Assembly: GCF_014196745.1 (NCBI RefSeq)
Contig: NZ_JACIEH010000001.1
Span: 1,860,001-1,924,000 of the forward strand
Origin: Sphingomonas kyeonggiensis
Lineage (GTDB): Bacteria > Pseudomonadota > Alphaproteobacteria > Sphingomonadales > Sphingomonadaceae
Reading direction: 5' to 3'
DNA length: 64,000 nt
The notes under the pieces were generated by a model, which had not been told where the DNA came from, searched no databases, and saw only the letters and a program-made list of their open reading frames with translations. Positions 14,785 to 23,627 of the stretch are shown piece after piece. The position numbers and the translations under genes are program-made. Each line of letters opens with the position of its first letter. The stretch's first letter is position 1.

Positions 14785-17700
14785 TTAGAAGCGGACGCGG
14801 ACGCCCGCCGAGTAACGCGGCTCGAAGCGGTTCTGCGAGTGATACTGCTTCGAGTCCTCGTCGAACTGGAAGTAATAGCGCTCGCGCTCACCGAAGATGT
14901 TCGAGCCGTTCACGTAGAAGGCGAAGGCATCGTTGATGTTGTAGGTCAGGTTCGCGTCCACATACTGGGCGGTATCCTGGTAGATCGCGATGCCGCCAAA
15001 GGTGGAGGACAGGCGCGGCGTGCGGTAATTGTACGCCACGCGCAACTGGATGTGATCGTCCTGGTACCAGCCGACCAGGTTCACCTGGCTCTTCGAGTTA
15101 TCCGGGAACGGGAAACGCTCGCCGTTCAAGGCACGGGTGTTCTGCTTGCTGTCCGAATAGGTGTAGTTGGCGTCGATACCGAAGTTGCGGAAGAAGCCGC
15201 TGCCGATGAAGTCGCTGAACGCGATCTTCGCACCCACTTCCACGCCCTGCAGCGAACCGCCCGTACCCTGTTCGGGCTGGGAGATCGGCACGCAGCGGCG
15301 CACCACGCCGTCACCGTCCGGGAAGCGGCCGGCGCACGGCGTCGTCCGGTTCTGGACGAAGCTGTTGATGTCCAGCTTGAACGCGCCGACGTTGAACAGC
15401 GAGGCCCGGCCCAGATAATATTCCAGGCTGACGTCGTAGTTGTTCGAACGCCACGGGTTGAGGTTCGGGTTGCCGCTCGAGCTGGCGCCGGTCACCTGGC
15501 GCACGCCGCAGGGCGCGTCCGTGGGAGCCGGGGTGCCCGAGCAGGGCGAGTCCGCGGTCGAGATGGTCAGGCCGCCGCCATAGTTGCCGAGATCCAGCGG
15601 GATCATCGTCTTGGCGAAGGCCGCACGGACGCGGAACTGGCGGCTGAAGTCGTACGACAGCGTCACCGTAGGCAGCCAGTCCAGATACGAGCGGCGCGAG
15701 ACCACGTCGCCCACGTCCAGGTTGGTGTCACCATAAGCGCGCGTGTCGCCGGTGAGGTTCTGCTTCACGGTCAGCTTGGTGTTGACCACGCGCAGGCCGA
15801 GATTGGCCTTGAACGCACCGGTCGACCAGGCGGTCGCCAGATATGCGCTCTCCTCGACCAGGTCGACGTCGTAGGTGTTGCCCGGGATGGTGACTTCGGT
15901 CGACGGACCGAACACCTTGTCCTGGAACGCCTTCACATCGTCGAACGCCTTGGGATCGACCACCCAGAGGCCCGGCATGCCGTTGACCACGCCGCCCCAG
16001 TTGGTCTGGAAATAGACCGGGGTATAGGCATTGAGCTTGGTCGGACGGTTGACGGTATAGCCCTGGAAGCAGGTCGGGGTGTTGGCCACGGTCGCCGCGC
16101 CGCAGCTCGACGGTGCCGTCGCGATCGGGTTCGCCGCATTGTACGCCGGGTTGGAGACGAACTCGCCCGCCGAGCACTGGGCATTGTCCATCACCACGTC
16201 GATCGCCTTCCACTGCGCGAGACAGCCTTCCGGAACCGCGGCGCCGTTGCCGCCATAGAAGTTCGAGAAGAGGTGGAAGTTGCGGATCTGCGTCTGGCGG
16301 TCCGAACGGCGCACGCCGACATCGACACGGTTGAGCAGGCCGAACAGGCCTCCCTCGTCGAACTCATAGCTGCCGTCGGCGCGGAAGACGCCCAGGTTCG
16401 CGCTGTTCTCCTGGTTGCCCTCGGACGAGAAGGCCGCGACGGCATAGCTGTCGAGATTGGCCATATAGTCCTTGAGCGTCTTGCCGGCGCCCAGGCCGCC
16501 CGAGATCGGGGTGTCGAAGCCGCTGATCGCCGGGTTCGAGCCGCGCAGGTCGAGATGGAGCTGCGGGTCCTGGCCATAGCCCAGCGGGTTCGGGTTGATG
16601 TAGCGGCCGCCGCGCGAGCCGACCACGCCGTTCGAATATTGCGACGCGGGGTACTGCGACGCGATGTTCGCCGGGTAGAACGGGCCGCGGGTGCGGTCGG
16701 CCGGGTTGCGGAACAGGCCGAAGGCGCGATTGGCGCCGTACTGCCAGTTGCTCAGGTCGCCCTGCACCTGGCCGTTCATGCTGCGCATGTTGGCGTTGGA
16801 CTTCAGCGCGCGGGCGCTGAACTTGAAGTTGTCCTTGTCGTAGTCGATCTGCAGATTGTAGTTGGTCGAGTGCTCCTTCGCGGTCCGGTTGACCGAGAAC
16901 GAGTTGAACCACCAGACATTGAGATCATACTGGTTGACGTCGAGCCAGGGCTGGCCGTTGCCGGCGGTCTGGCCCGAGTTGCTCGAATCGGTCGGCGTGG
17001 TCCAGCCCAGGCCGTTCCAGCGGTTCGAGATGTTGATGCCGGCGGCGCGGTTGTGCTCGGTCAGCTCGGTGTGGAACACCTCGCCGGTGACGGTCCAGTC
17101 CTCGTCGATCTTGAACTGGAGGGCACCGTTGATGCCGAAGCGGGTGCGCTCGACTTCGCGGTTGAAGAACTCATAGCCGTGCGGCGAGATCCAGTTGGCG
17201 CCCGAGCCGCCCCAGTCGTTGTTGCCGAACACGCCGCCGCCGATGCCGGCATAGCTGTTGCCCAGGCGGTTGCGGCTATAGGTCGCGCCGACCATCGCGC
17301 CGATGCGGTCGTTGCGCCAGCTGGCCAGGCCGCTGAACAGATAGTCGTTGTGCTTGGTGTTTCCACCCCGCGCATACTCACCCTGCCCCGAGAATACGAA
17401 TCCCTCCTTCATATCGAAAGGACGCCGCGTCCGCAGATCGATCGTGCCCGAGATGCCCGACAGCGCGTTGTGGGTGTCCTGCGACTTGTAGACGACCACG
17501 GCGTTCATCAGCTGCGCCGGGATGTCGTTCAGGTTGGGCTGCGCGGTGCCGAGATTGCCCGGGCTCAGATACTGCTCGCCGTTGAGCAGGGTGATCACCT
17601 GCGGCAGGCCGCGGATGTTGACCGTCGAGCCTTCGCCCGCGCTGCGCTGGATCTGGACGCCCGAGATGCGCTGCAGCGCATCGACGATCGTCACGTCCGG

Positions 17701-17937
17701 CAGCTTGCCGATGTCTTCCGAGGAGATCGCGTCGACGATCGACGTCGCGTTGCGCTTGATGTCGACCGACTTGGCCTGCGAGGCGCGGATGCCGGTAACG
17801 ACGATCTCTTCACCCTGATCGGCGACCCCGGCTCCCGCATCCTGCGGCACGGCCGTCGCCGTGTCCTGGGCCCATGCCGGCGCGACCAAGGCGGTCGACG
17901 CCAGCAAGCCGGCCATCACACTGGATATTCCCTTCAT
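14785..17937 (-). CDS. TonB-dependent receptor for oligosaccharide uptake
   Basis: This outer-membrane receptor of about 1,050 residues is of the large type common in Sphingomonas, Caulobacter and Xanthomonas. The order is signal peptide (MKGISSVMAGLLASTALVAPAWA), TonB box region (EEIVVTGIRAS), plug domain (DIGKLPDVTIVDALQRISG, VNIRGLPQVITLLNG), then a 22-strand-type barrel ending in the aromatic tail YSAGVRVRF. The ATG at 17937 follows GGGAGG. It lies 66 bases after the GH3 gene and is likely on the same transcript. The neighbours suggest a beta-linked oligosaccharide as substrate, which is an inference. Confidence 0.93.
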   Translation of the reverse strand: MKGISSVMAGLLASTALVAPAWAQDTATAVPQDAGAGVADQGEEIVVTGIRASQAKSVDIKRNATSIVDAISSEDIGKLPDVTIVDALQRISGVQIQRSAGEGSTVNIRGLPQVITLLNGEQYLSPGNLGTAQPNLNDIPAQLMNAVVVYKSQDTHNALSGISGTIDLRTRRPFDMKEGFVFSGQGEYARGGNTKHNDYLFSGLASWRNDRIGAMVGATYSRNRLGNSYAGIGGGVFGNNDWGGSGANWISPHGYEFFNREVERTRFGINGALQFKIDEDWTVTGEVFHTELTEHNRAAGINISNRWNGLGWTTPTDSSNSGQTAGNGQPWLDVNQYDLNVWWFNSFSVNRTAKEHSTNYNLQIDYDKDNFKFSARALKSNANMRSMNGQVQGDLSNWQYGANRAFGLFRNPADRTRGPFYPANIASQYPASQYSNGVVGSRGGRYINPNPLGYGQDPQLHLDLRGSNPAISGFDTPISGGLGAGKTLKDYMANLDSYAVAAFSSEGNQENSANLGVFRADGSYEFDEGGLFGLLNRVDVGVRRSDRQTQIRNFHLFSNFYGGNGAAVPEGCLAQWKAIDVVMDNAQCSAGEFVSNPAYNAANPIATAPSSCGAATVANTPTCFQGYTVNRPTKLNAYTPVYFQTNWGGVVNGMPGLWVVDPKAFDDVKAFQDKVFGPSTEVTIPGNTYDVDLVEESAYLATAWSTGAFKANLGLRVVNTKLTVKQNLTGDTRAYGDTNLDVGDVVSRRSYLDWLPTVTLSYDFSRQFRVRAAFAKTMIPLDLGNYGGGLTISTADSPCSGTPAPTDAPCGVRQVTGASSSGNPNLNPWRSNNYDVSLEYYLGRASLFNVGAFKLDINSFVQNRTTPCAGRFPDGDGVVRRCVPISQPEQGTGGSLQGVEVGAKIAFSDFIGSGFFRNFGIDANYTYSDSKQNTRALNGERFPFPDNSKSQVNLVGWYQDDHIQLRVAYNYRTPRLSSTFGGIAIYQDTAQYVDANLTYNINDAFAFYVNGSNIFGERERYYFQFDEDSKQYHSQNRFEPRYSAGVRVRF

Positions 17938-18003
17938 TCCCTTCGTCCTCCCACTGTTCTGCACCCCGACGCATCTACGCGCGCCTCACCCGGTGCTGTC
18001 CTG

Positions 18004-20289
18004 TCAGGGCGCCAGCCGGCGCTCCTGCAAATCCGCCGCGCCCGTGAGCACCGGTTGGCCGGCATCCCGCGCGATCGCGACACGATAGGTTCCCGCCGCG
18101 ACGCGCCAGCCCGGCCGGGCGGTGTCGTAGTCCGCCACGATGCGTGGCTCGGCGACGAGGGTGATCCGGCGGGTCTCGCCGGGCTTGAGCGTCACCCGCT
18201 CGAAGCCCGCGAGGCGCAGCGGGCGGGCGCCCGTGGCCGGGGTCACGTAGAATTGGGGCACGTCGGCACCCTCGCGCTTGCCGCGATTGGTGACGTCGAA
18301 GCTCACCTTGAGCGCGGCGCCGCCTTCCACCTTGAGATTGGTGTAGTCGAAGCGCGTGTAGCTGAGGCCGAAGCCGAACGGGAAAGCCGGCCGCGCGCCC
18401 TGGCGGGCATACCAGCGATAGCCGACGTCCGAACCCTCACGATACTCGACCTCGAAGGGCTTGATCGCCCGCACGTCCTGCCCGCGATCGGGCGAGGCCT
18501 TGATCTGCTCGAAGCCGGGCACGCCGGGCCGCGGCGCCTGGTCGATCGAGGCCGGAAAGGTGATCGGCAGCCGGCCCGAGGGGTTGACCTCTCCGAACAG
18601 CACCCGCGCCACCGCTTCGCCGCCGCGCTGGCCCGGATACCAGGCGGCGAGCACCGCCGGCACCTGCTTGAGCCAGGGCATCAGCACCGGCCCGCCGGTG
18701 TTGAGCACCACGGCGGTCTTCGGATTGGCGGCTGCGACCGCGGCGATCACAGCGTTCTGGTTGCCCTGGAGATCGATCGTCTCGGGATCCTCGGCCTCGG
18801 TGGTCCACTGGGTGGCCCAGACGATCGCCAGGTCCGCGTTCCTCGCCGCAGCGGCGGCAGCGTCGGGGTCGCTGCCATCCACGAAATCGACGCGCGCCTT
18901 GGGGGCCAGCGCACGGATCGCCGCCAGCGGCGAGGAAGCATGCCAGGTCACGCGCACAAAGGACGCGGCCGGGCCGTTCTTGAGGGGAATCTCGAGCGGA
19001 ATGCCGCCGGTAGAACGCACCTGCGACGAGCCGCCGCCCGAGAGCACGCCGATATCGGCATGGCCGCCGATCAGCACGATGCGCTTGGCGGTCTTGGCCA
19101 GCGGCAGGAGGTTCTTCTCGTTCTTGAGCAGCACGATGCCCGCCTCGGCGGCGCGCTGCGCGACTTCGGCGTTCTTCGCGGTGTCGATCGGCTGGGGCGC
19201 CTCGACCACCGGCGCGTCCATCACACCGGCGGCGAACATGCCGTTCAGGATGCGGCGGGTCATGTCGTCGAGCCGCGCCATCGGCAGCTCACCGCTCTCC
19301 ACCGCCTTCTTCAGGTCGCCGCGGAAGAACATGTGCGTGTCGAGCTCGCCGCCCGATTGCTGGTCTAGCCCGTTGCGTGCGGCCTTCACCGTCGAGTGGA
19401 CCGCCCCCCAGTCGGACATGACGAAGCCCGGATAGGCCCAGTCCTGCTTGAGCACCGTGTTGAGCAGGAAGGCGTTCTCGCAGGCGAAGTCGCCGTTCAC
19501 CGACATGTACGCGCACATCACCGAACCCGGCTTGCCGCGCTCGATCGCGATCTGGAAGGCGAGCAGGTCGCTTTCGCGCAACGCCGCCTCGCCGATCCGC
19601 GCGTCCATCACGAAGCGGCCGGTCTCCTGCGCGTTCAGCGCGAAATGCTTGATCGTCGAGATGATGTGGTTCGACTGGATGCCCTTGATCGACTCGCCCG
19701 CGAGCGTGCCGGCGAGCAGCGGATCCTCGCCCAGATACTCGAAGTTGCGGCCACCCCAGGGATCGCGGGTCAGATTGACGCCGCCGGCGAGCATGACGTT
19801 GAAGCGCTTGGCCCGCGCCTCGCCGCCGATCATCGCACCGCTTTCATAAGCGAGCTTGGGATCGAAGCTGGCGGCGAGCGCCAGGCCCGAGGGGAGCGCA
19901 GTCGCGGTATCGCCCTTGCGCTGCTCGACCTGGTTGGCGACGCCGAGGCTGGCATCGGTCTCGCGCAGCGCCGGGATGCCCAGCCGCGGGATCGCCGGCT
20001 GCTGCCCGGCCGAAGGGATCATGTCGGTGGGCGCCGCCGGATCCTTCGCGAGCGGCGGGAACCACGTGTAGACGAGCGCCAGCTTCTCCTCGAGCGTCAT
20101 CGCCGAGAGCAGCATTTCCGCACGGGCGGCGGCCGGGAGCTTGGGATCGACCCAGGGGCGAGCGGCGGAATCGTTCGATGCGGCAGGCGCGACCGGGTCC
20201 TGCGCATGCGCACCCGAAATCGGCCCGGCTAGCGCGGTTGTGGCGAGCAACGCCATGGAACGCGCCACGTGCCGCAAACGGAACAGCAT
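18004..20289 (-). CDS. Glycoside hydrolase family 3 beta-glucosidase-like enzyme
   Basis: This 761-residue enzyme has a signal peptide (MALLATTALAGPISGAHA), the GH3 barrel, the alpha/beta sandwich domain, and a C-terminal fibronectin type III-like domain (near RPLRLAGFERVTLKPGETRRITL). The nucleophile is D293 in GFVMSDWGAVH. Other family segments include LAGGVNLTRDPWGGRNFEYLGEDP, and KHFALN with the substrate-binding Lys-His. It should release terminal beta-linked glucose or xylose in the periplasm. The ATG at 20289 follows GGGGAGAG. It is the first gene of the receptor locus, with two sets of CG-centred palindromes upstream. Confidence 0.93.
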   Translation of the reverse strand: MLFRLRHVARSMALLATTALAGPISGAHAQDPVAPAASNDSAARPWVDPKLPAAARAEMLLSAMTLEEKLALVYTWFPPLAKDPAAPTDMIPSAGQQPAIPRLGIPALRETDASLGVANQVEQRKGDTATALPSGLALAASFDPKLAYESGAMIGGEARAKRFNVMLAGGVNLTRDPWGGRNFEYLGEDPLLAGTLAGESIKGIQSNHIISTIKHFALNAQETGRFVMDARIGEAALRESDLLAFQIAIERGKPGSVMCAYMSVNGDFACENAFLLNTVLKQDWAYPGFVMSDWGAVHSTVKAARNGLDQQSGGELDTHMFFRGDLKKAVESGELPMARLDDMTRRILNGMFAAGVMDAPVVEAPQPIDTAKNAEVAQRAAEAGIVLLKNEKNLLPLAKTAKRIVLIGGHADIGVLSGGGSSQVRSTGGIPLEIPLKNGPAASFVRVTWHASSPLAAIRALAPKARVDFVDGSDPDAAAAAARNADLAIVWATQWTTEAEDPETIDLQGNQNAVIAAVAAANPKTAVVLNTGGPVLMPWLKQVPAVLAAWYPGQRGGEAVARVLFGEVNPSGRLPITFPASIDQAPRPGVPGFEQIKASPDRGQDVRAIKPFEVEYREGSDVGYRWYARQGARPAFPFGFGLSYTRFDYTNLKVEGGAALKVSFDVTNRGKREGADVPQFYVTPATGARPLRLAGFERVTLKPGETRRITLVAEPRIVADYDTARPGWRVAAGTYRVAIARDAGQPVLTGAADLQERRLAP

Positions 20290-20374
20290 TCGTCTCTCCC
20301 CTTCGGCGCACACAAAGGCACCGTGCACACCCGGGGGCGTGCCTGTTTATCCGATCCAACCAGGGGGAGCTTTT

Positions 20375-20392
20375 ACCGACAACGCTGTCGGT
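20375..20392. promoter_or_regulatory. LacI-type palindrome upstream of the GH3 gene
   Basis: ACCGACAACGCTGTCGGT is an 18-base palindrome with only one mismatched pair next to the centre. It lies about 85 bases before the GH3 start, a usual place for a repressor site. It shares GACAACG with the site upstream of the MFS permease at 7272. Confidence 0.6.
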
Positions 20393-20500
20393 TTCAGCGA
20401 CAGATCAAGCCGACGACGCCTCGTGGCGCGCGCGGCAGCCTGTTCCAACACCCCTCATGTCCGTGGAGTCTTACGCTCCGATGCGAGGGTTAGAGCATAA

Positions 20501-20530
20501 ATTGAGAGCGTTCTCAAGAACGTTCTCAAT
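20501..20530. promoter_or_regulatory. Thirty-base compound palindrome with two overlapping LacI-type sites
   Basis: The segment contains TGAGAGCGTTCTCA at 20503-20516, which fits TGnnAnCGnTnnCA at every fixed position. An overlapping second copy is centred on the CG at 20521-20522. The two centres are 12 bases apart, and together they form a near-perfect 30-base palindrome (13 of 15 pairs). It lies about 210 bases before the GH3 start and 43 bases past the stop of the cysteine-protease gene. A hairpin terminator for that gene is possible but lacks a good T-run. Confidence 0.6.
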
Positions 20531-20572
20531 TTTGTTACATCCGAGATGGGGATTGCAGTTAGAAAGCTGGAA

Positions 20573-21535
20573 TCAGGAGATAAATTGCATTTCCGCAGTG
20601 TGTCGAACGGCAATTTCGCCGGCTAGAATCAGCTCGTTCCGCACCACATCTTCGCGATTTTTGGAAGCGCTACCAACGCGCTGCGGGGCGACCTGCACGG
20701 GCAACAGTGCCGCGCCCAGGTGCGCGATTCCCGCCGGCAGCTGCGGCCTGGCGACTGCAAGCTCGGCCCTGGGTCCGCCCGCCGGCAGGATCGTCTCGCG
20801 GCGGACCGGGCGGGTGCGGAGCACGAGCATCCTGCCCCCGCGCGCGACACGCAGGTGCGGCCCCTCCCCTGTGCTCGTATCGGCAGCGGCCAGCCGTGCG
20901 CCGTCGCGGTTGACCGACCAGATCACCCGGTAGCGGGTCACGAGATCGGTCGCCGGCACGGGCGCGGCGAACTTGTTGTCGAGCACCCAGCTGCTCCCGC
21001 CGGCCTCGGCGAACAGCACGGCATGCTGCTCGGCATCCTGGTTGTCCCACACCACGGCGATGCGCATCGTCGCCTCGGGCAGCCCGAGATCGCGCAGCGC
21101 GAAATATTTGGTGAGCGCGAAGTCCTCGCAGTCGCCGCCCCGCGCGAACATCTCGGTGGGCGTCTCCCAGCGATCGGCCATGCCCCAGTTCGCGAGATCG
21201 GAGACATAGGGGAGCTTGTTGACCACGGCCTGGACGCCAGCAATCTGGTCGGTGGCAGACAGTCGCCGCAGACCGACAAAGGCGGCGCGCCAGCCCTGGA
21301 CACCGCATTCTGCCGGCAGTTCGTCGGCGGGCATCTTGCAATAGAGGGGAAGACGGGCCGGCGCCGCAGCCTCGCGGGCCAGCACGTCGGTCCAGCGCGG
21401 CGCATCGGCGAGGCGCAGCGCGAGCTCGGCACGCTCCCGAGACTCAGGCGCATCCGCCGCGAAAGCGGACGGCGATTGCCCCGATGCCAGCGCCGCCCAG
21501 GCAAGCGCCAGCCGCGTTGAAGATACGCGACGCAA
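20573..21535 (-). CDS. Transglutaminase-like cysteine protease (BTLCP/LapG-like)
   Basis: This periplasmic protein of about 320 residues has a short signal peptide. The catalytic cysteine is C136 in ARGGDCEDFALTKY, the histidine is in AEQHAVLF, and the acidic residue is in SWVLDNKF, the triad pattern of bacterial transglutaminase-like cysteine peptidases. LapG of this family cuts large adhesins off the cell surface. Here the gene is divergent from a two-partner secretion pair with a giant exoprotein, so an adhesin-release role is plausible but not shown. The start is TTG at 21535 with only a loose GGGGTTGGGG ribosome site, so the first residues are uncertain. Confidence 0.85.
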   Translation of the reverse strand: MRRVSSTRLALAWAALASGQSPSAFAADAPESRERAELALRLADAPRWTDVLAREAAAPARLPLYCKMPADELPAECGVQGWRAAFVGLRRLSATDQIAGVQAVVNKLPYVSDLANWGMADRWETPTEMFARGGDCEDFALTKYFALRDLGLPEATMRIAVVWDNQDAEQHAVLFAEAGGSSWVLDNKFAAPVPATDLVTRYRVIWSVNRDGARLAAADTSTGEGPHLRVARGGRMLVLRTRPVRRETILPAGGPRAELAVARPQLPAGIAHLGAALLPVQVAPQRVGSASKNREDVVRNELILAGEIAVRHTAEMQFIS

Positions 21536-21887
21536 AACCCCAACCCCCGGTTGAAACCAGGATCCGGGATACGCCGCCCACCCCTAAGGCCGGGCTAACA
21601 AGAAGCTAAGTATAAGTCACTGAATATGGTTAGTATTTATGGTTACCGATTGGTTTAACCCGGTACTGACCCCAATGATTTTGTCGATTACCGAGAGTCG
21701 TAATAGAAACAATCTGGAAACAATATAATAGTCCCGTTATGGATCAACGCATTATTGCAAATACTCGATAGTTAACGCCGAGTCCGTCTTCCTGAGTCCG
21801 CCCCACCCATTGTAAGAGCCGACTCGCTTGCAACCGATTCGGGCACATCTCGATCGGTTACATGTCACTGGGAGGGGGACCCGGGCT
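21536..21887. promoter_or_regulatory. AT-rich divergent control region of the protease and two-partner secretion genes
   Basis: This 352-base gap holds no gene I can support. Its central part, about 21600-21780, is much richer in A and T than the rest of the window. It includes a TATAAT at 21724-21729 that could be a -10 element for the rightward genes, but I see no good -35. Three direct repeats (ATGGTTA at 21626 and 21639, TTGGTTTA at 21650) are spaced roughly one helical turn apart and may bind a regulator. Confidence 0.45.
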
Positions 21888-23552
21888 ATGAAATCCAAGC
21901 GTTGCTGGCTGTTTGTTTTTGCCGCCGCGGCAATCGTGCCGTTCCAGGCGGCACACGCCCAGCAGACCGTGAATCCGGGACGCATCGACGAGCGTCTCCG
22001 CCCGGCAGACAAGACACCCGATGCCCGCTCGGTCGATGTGCCCGAGCTGCCCCGCCAGCAGGGCGCGCCGGAATCCGCGATCCAGGTCAGGCTGAGCGAA
22101 GTCCGCTTCGAAGGCGTGACGGCGGTGCCGATCGACGCGCTCAACGCGATCGCCGCCCCCTATCTCAACCGCGACATGCCGCTGGCCGACGTGTTCAAGC
22201 TCGCCGAGGCGGTGACCGCCGAATATCGTCGCCGCGGCTTCGTCCTTTCGCGCGCCGTGGTCGGCCCGCAGCGTATCGATGGCGGCGTGCTGACGCTGCA
22301 GGTGGTCGAGGGCCATATCGGCGCCACGAAGATCGAGGGCGATGCCGGCGGCTATGAACCCTATCTGCGCGGCTATCTGGCCGGTGTCGCGGCCGAACGG
22401 CCCACCTCCGGCGCGGCACTGACTCGCGCGCTGCTGCTCGCCCGCGACCTGCAGGGTGTCGATGCCCGCGCGGTGCTCACCCCCTCCCCCAGCGAAGTCG
22501 GCGCCGCCGACCTCACGCTGGCGGTGGAACGCAAGGGGATCGAAGGCTTTGTCGCAATCGACAATCGCGGCTCGCGCTGGCTCGGTCCGGTCCAGGTCTA
22601 TGGCGGGCTGTCGTTCAACGACATGCTCGGCGCCGGCGAGCGCATCTCGATCACCGCGGTGAGTGCGCCGATCCATAAGGAGCTGGGCTTCCTCTCGGCG
22701 ACCTGGGACCAGCCGGTCGGCAATTCGGGCCTGCGCCTGACGGTGTTCGGCAGCTATGCCGCGACGCATCCGGGTGACGAGCTGCGCCTGCTCGACCTGC
22801 ACGGCCGCAGCGCCACCTATGGCATCGCCGCGCGTTATCCGTTCGTGCGCAGCCGCGAGGCGAACCTGTTCGGCCGGCTGGTGCTCACCGGCCGCGACAG
22901 CAGCTCGCGTAACGTCGTCATCGATCCGATCTTCGACGATTCCACCCGCACCGTGCAGGGCGAGCTGTTCGGCAACTATGCCGCGCCCTGGGGCGGGATC
23001 CTGAACGTCCGTGCCTCGGTCACCCAGGGCCTCGATTTCCTGGGCGCCACCGTACGCAGCGACCCCGACAAGTCGCGCGCCACCGGCTCGGGCGTGTTCA
23101 CCCGGGTGAACGCCGAAGTGTCGTTCGCGTACGGCGTGGGCGGCGGCCTCTATTTTCAGGCCAGCGGCGCGATGCAGTATAGCGGGCAGAGCCTGCTCGC
23201 GAGCGAGGAGTTCGGGCTGGGCGGCGAACAGTTCGCCCATGCCTATGATCCGTCCGAGGTCACCGGCGACAAGGGCGTCGCCGGGCGGGTGGAGGTCTTC
23301 TACGCAGGCAATTTTCAGGGCGGCACGGTCCAGCCCTACGGCTTCTACGAGGCCGGCAGGGTCGCCCAGAACGATCCGCTGCCGGGCGAGCCGCTCCGCG
23401 CCTCGCTCGAATCTGCCGGCTTCGGCCTCCGCCTAGGGCTGCGCGCAGGCATCAACGGCTCGGTGGAATTCGCCAAGCCGATCAACCGGCCCGTCGCTTC
23501 GCGCGGCGACAAGGACGGCCGGGTCTTCTTCTCGGTGGGCATGTCGTTCTGA
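21888..23552 (+). CDS. Two-partner secretion outer-membrane transporter (ShlB/FhaC/HecB family)
   Basis: This 554-residue TpsB protein should form the outer-membrane pore that exports the giant protein encoded next. It has a signal peptide ending AAHAQ, a linker, POTRA-type domains (VRLSEVRFEGVTAVPIDAL to LTLQVVEGHIG), and a 16-strand barrel ending in VFFSVGMSF. The ATG at 21888 follows GGGAGGGGG. The conserved loop-6 region reads GGEQFAHAYDPSEVTGD, where family members usually have an Arg-Gly (RGY or RGF); here His451-Ala452 replace them. That may alter how the loop locks in the barrel. Confidence 0.92.
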   Translation: MKSKRCWLFVFAAAAIVPFQAAHAQQTVNPGRIDERLRPADKTPDARSVDVPELPRQQGAPESAIQVRLSEVRFEGVTAVPIDALNAIAAPYLNRDMPLADVFKLAEAVTAEYRRRGFVLSRAVVGPQRIDGGVLTLQVVEGHIGATKIEGDAGGYEPYLRGYLAGVAAERPTSGAALTRALLLARDLQGVDARAVLTPSPSEVGAADLTLAVERKGIEGFVAIDNRGSRWLGPVQVYGGLSFNDMLGAGERISITAVSAPIHKELGFLSATWDQPVGNSGLRLTVFGSYAATHPGDELRLLDLHGRSATYGIAARYPFVRSREANLFGRLVLTGRDSSSRNVVIDPIFDDSTRTVQGELFGNYAAPWGGILNVRASVTQGLDFLGATVRSDPDKSRATGSGVFTRVNAEVSFAYGVGGGLYFQASGAMQYSGQSLLASEEFGLGGEQFAHAYDPSEVTGDKGVAGRVEVFYAGNFQGGTVQPYGFYEAGRVAQNDPLPGEPLRASLESAGFGLRLGLRAGINGSVEFAKPINRPVASRGDKDGRVFFSVGMSF

Positions 23553-23627
23553 TCGATCCGGTCGATCGCGTTCGTTCTTGAGAAATGCGGGCTGGCCACC
23601 CCGAACGGCCAAATGGGGATCAGGGAT

